Of a DNA stretch of 64,000 bases, positions 63,035 to 64,000 are shown piece after piece. The notes beneath the pieces were generated by a model, which saw nothing but the letters and a program-made list of their open reading frames with translations, was not told the DNA's origin and did no database searches. Within the stretch, counting starts at the first letter, position 1. Each line of letters begins with the position of its first letter. The translations under genes and the position numbers were made by a program. The DNA is from DASWOJ01 sp964250755 (lineage in GTDB: Bacteria; Pseudomonadota; Alphaproteobacteria; Acetobacterales; Acetobacteraceae). The stretch is taken from assembly GCA_964250755.1 (NCBI GenBank), contig CAXUHB010000001.1, forward strand, positions 62,001-126,000, given 5' to 3'.

Positions 63035-63235
63035 ATGGCGTTGGCGATTGACCCCCTGAAGTTCTTCCGCGAGGTGCGGGCCGAGGTGGCGAAGGTCACC
63101 TGGCCCTCCCGCAAGGAGACCTTGGTCACGACCGGGCTGGTCTTCGCGCTGTCGGCGCTGGCGGCGGCGTTCTTCTTCATTGCGGACCAGCTGATCGGCA
63201 TCGCCGTGCGGTTCCTGTTCGGGTTCGGAGCCTAG
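63035..63235 (+). CDS. secE: Preprotein translocase subunit SecE
   Basis: A 66-residue single-span membrane protein of the SecYEG channel. The conserved amphipathic region KFFREVRAEVAKVTWPSRKE (about 9-28) precedes the helix LVTTGLVFALSALAAAFFFI. It lies between tRNA-Trp and nusG, two bases before the nusG ATG, as in most bacteria. Confidence 0.97.
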   Translation: MALAIDPLKFFREVRAEVAKVTWPSRKETLVTTGLVFALSALAAAFFFIADQLIGIAVRFLFGFGA

Positions 63236-63237
63236 CC

Positions 63238-63768
63238 ATGGCCAAGCGCTGGTACGTCGTCCATGTGTATTCCGGCTTCGAGAAGAAGATCGCGCAGCAA
63301 TTGAAGGAACTGGCGGCCCAGAAGGGCCTTGCCGACATGCTGGACGAGGTGCTGGTGCCGTCCGAGGACGTGGTGGAGGTCCGGCGCGGGCAGAAGGTGA
63401 ACTCGGAGCGCAAGTTCTTCCCGGGCTACGTGCTGGTGAAGATGGAACTGACGGACCAGACCTGGCACCTGGTCAAGGACACGCCGAAGGTGACGGGCTT
63501 CCTGGGCAGCAAGACGCGTCCCTCCCCGATCAGCGAGGCCGAAGCCGAGCGGATCATGAAGCAGAGCGCTGAGGGCGTGGAGCGCGCGCGTCCGGCGGTC
63601 CTGTTCGAGATCGGTGAGCAGATACGGGTGGCGGACGGCCCGTTCACGAGCTTCAATGGCACTGTTGAGGACGTGGACGAAGAAAAGGGCCGCGTGAAGG
63701 TCAGCGTCAGCATCTTCGGGCGGTCCACGCCGGTGGAGCTGGAATACAGCCAGGTCGAGAAGGTCTAG
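63238..63768 (+). CDS. nusG: Transcription termination/antitermination protein NusG
   Basis: A 176-residue elongation factor. The NGN domain reads KRWYVVHVYSGFEKKIAQQL and KFFPGYVLVKMELTDQTWHL, with DTPKVTGFLGSK. The C-terminal KOW domain reads FEIGEQIRVADGPFTSFNGT and VEDVDEEKGRVKVSVSIFGR, binding Rho or ribosomal protein S10. It immediately follows secE. A hairpin lies just after the stop. Confidence 0.99.
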   Translation: MAKRWYVVHVYSGFEKKIAQQLKELAAQKGLADMLDEVLVPSEDVVEVRRGQKVNSERKFFPGYVLVKMELTDQTWHLVKDTPKVTGFLGSKTRPSPISEAEAERIMKQSAEGVERARPAVLFEIGEQIRVADGPFTSFNGTVEDVDEEKGRVKVSVSIFGRSTPVELEYSQVEKV

Positions 63769-63777
63769 CCGGGCATT

Positions 63778-63794
63778 CTCCTCCCCCGGAGGAG
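63778..63794. terminator. Hairpin after nusG
   Basis: CTCCTCC-CCC-GGAGGAG is a perfect 7-bp stem between the convergent nusG and the gene entering from the right, so it may serve both directions. There is no long T run. It resembles the hairpin of repeat family A. Confidence 0.55.
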
Positions 63795-63803
63795 GCAGGC
63801 CCT

Positions 63804-64000
63804 CTACGGCGCGCGGTTCTTCAGGGTGCGCTGCAAGTCGCGCTCGATGGGGGCCAGGTCCGTGGCGTGGTGGGCCAGCGCCACCTCCCGCCAGTCGCCC
63901 ACGTCCGACACGCGGGTCGGATTGTCGCGCAGCAGCTCGCGCTTGAGGAAGGGGAAGCCGGCGGCGAGCAGTTGCCGCCACAGGTCGCTGGTGGGGTTCA
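63804..64000 (-). CDS. Probable polysaccharide-synthesis protein, C-terminal fragment
   Basis: The gene runs off the right edge; only the last 65 codons are visible, ending LQRTLKNRAP. The stretch NPTSDLWRQLLAAGFPFLKR with ELLRDNPTRVSDVGDWREVA resembles the ends of rhamnan-synthesis (RgpF-like) and related cell-surface glycan proteins. The identification rests on this short tail and is tentative. Confidence 0.55.
   Translation of the reverse strand, partial: NPTSDLWRQLLAAGFPFLKRELLRDNPTRVSDVGDWREVALAHHATDLAPIERDLQRTLKNRAP

Overview
The window is about 71% G+C and densely coded. Its gene set is typical of an alphaproteobacterium: DUF3126, the CobS/CobT cobaltochelatase pair with a J-domain protein and BolA, a grpE/dnaK/dnaJ block, and secE-nusG behind tRNA-Trp. 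I infer the order Rhodospirillales, most likely Acetobacteraceae, from the G+C content and protein style; no rRNA is present to confirm it.

Layout. 1-4.8 kb: end of an M24 aminopeptidase, a DoxX/hexapeptide-transferase pair, an MFS exporter and a SirB1-like protein. 4.9-6.8 kb: thiC behind a TPP riboswitch. 7-9 kb: a ClpP-like lipoprotein, a HIT protein, a repeat-bearing lipoprotein and DUF3126. 9.2-14.2 kb: dnaJ, dnaK, grpE and an unknown 301-aa protein. 14.4-15.5 kb: a lower-G+C islet with a ParE-type toxin-antitoxin pair and an apparently broken gene. 15.6-20.5 kb: hemW, a YbaK-type editing protein with an internal minisatellite, secreted unknowns, a COG4280-type membrane protein and a frameshifted partner. 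20.7-26.9 kb: a signalling block of two near-duplicate single-domain response regulators around an AI-2E-family permease and a hybrid kinase. 27-33.5 kb: xerC, DUF484, priA, uppP, an SGNH hydrolase and an H-NS-like protein, then about 1 kb without genes. 34.5-38.7 kb: cobT, cobS, J-domain protein and bolA. 38.8-41 kb: DUF547 lipoprotein, a small islet and a second ParE-like module. 41-44.4 kb: EPS sugar transferase and a Cache histidine kinase. 44.5-50.1 kb: an Aas-type MFS/acyltransferase/acyl-ACP synthetase fusion, an RnfD-like protein and DUF2330. 50.2-54.8 kb: a diguanylate cyclase coupled to rlmM-like and DUF423 genes, a proline iminopeptidase and DUF4142. 55-58.6 kb: an L-threonate-dehydrogenase-like enzyme overlapping allophanate hydrolase, then a DnaQ-like exonuclease with two tiny membrane proteins. 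58.9-64 kb: an intron-containing tRNA-Leu, a D-2-hydroxyacid dehydrogenase, an S1C protease, tRNA-Gly, tonB, tRNA-Trp, secE, nusG and the end of a probable polysaccharide gene.

The most striking item is at 58885-59224 on the minus strand: a tRNA-Leu(UAA) gene split between U34 and A35 by a 254-nt group I intron whose core closely matches the Azoarcus/cyanobacterial IC3 type. P1 with the splice-site U-G pair, P2, P3, P7, a GAAA-capped P9 and a terminal G can all be read directly.

Two dispersed palindromic repeat families lie at gene ends: one with core CCCTCACCCC/CCCTCTCCC, the other ending in CTCGCAATGACG. Coding assignments rest on reading the translations and recalled family motifs. No database search was possible.
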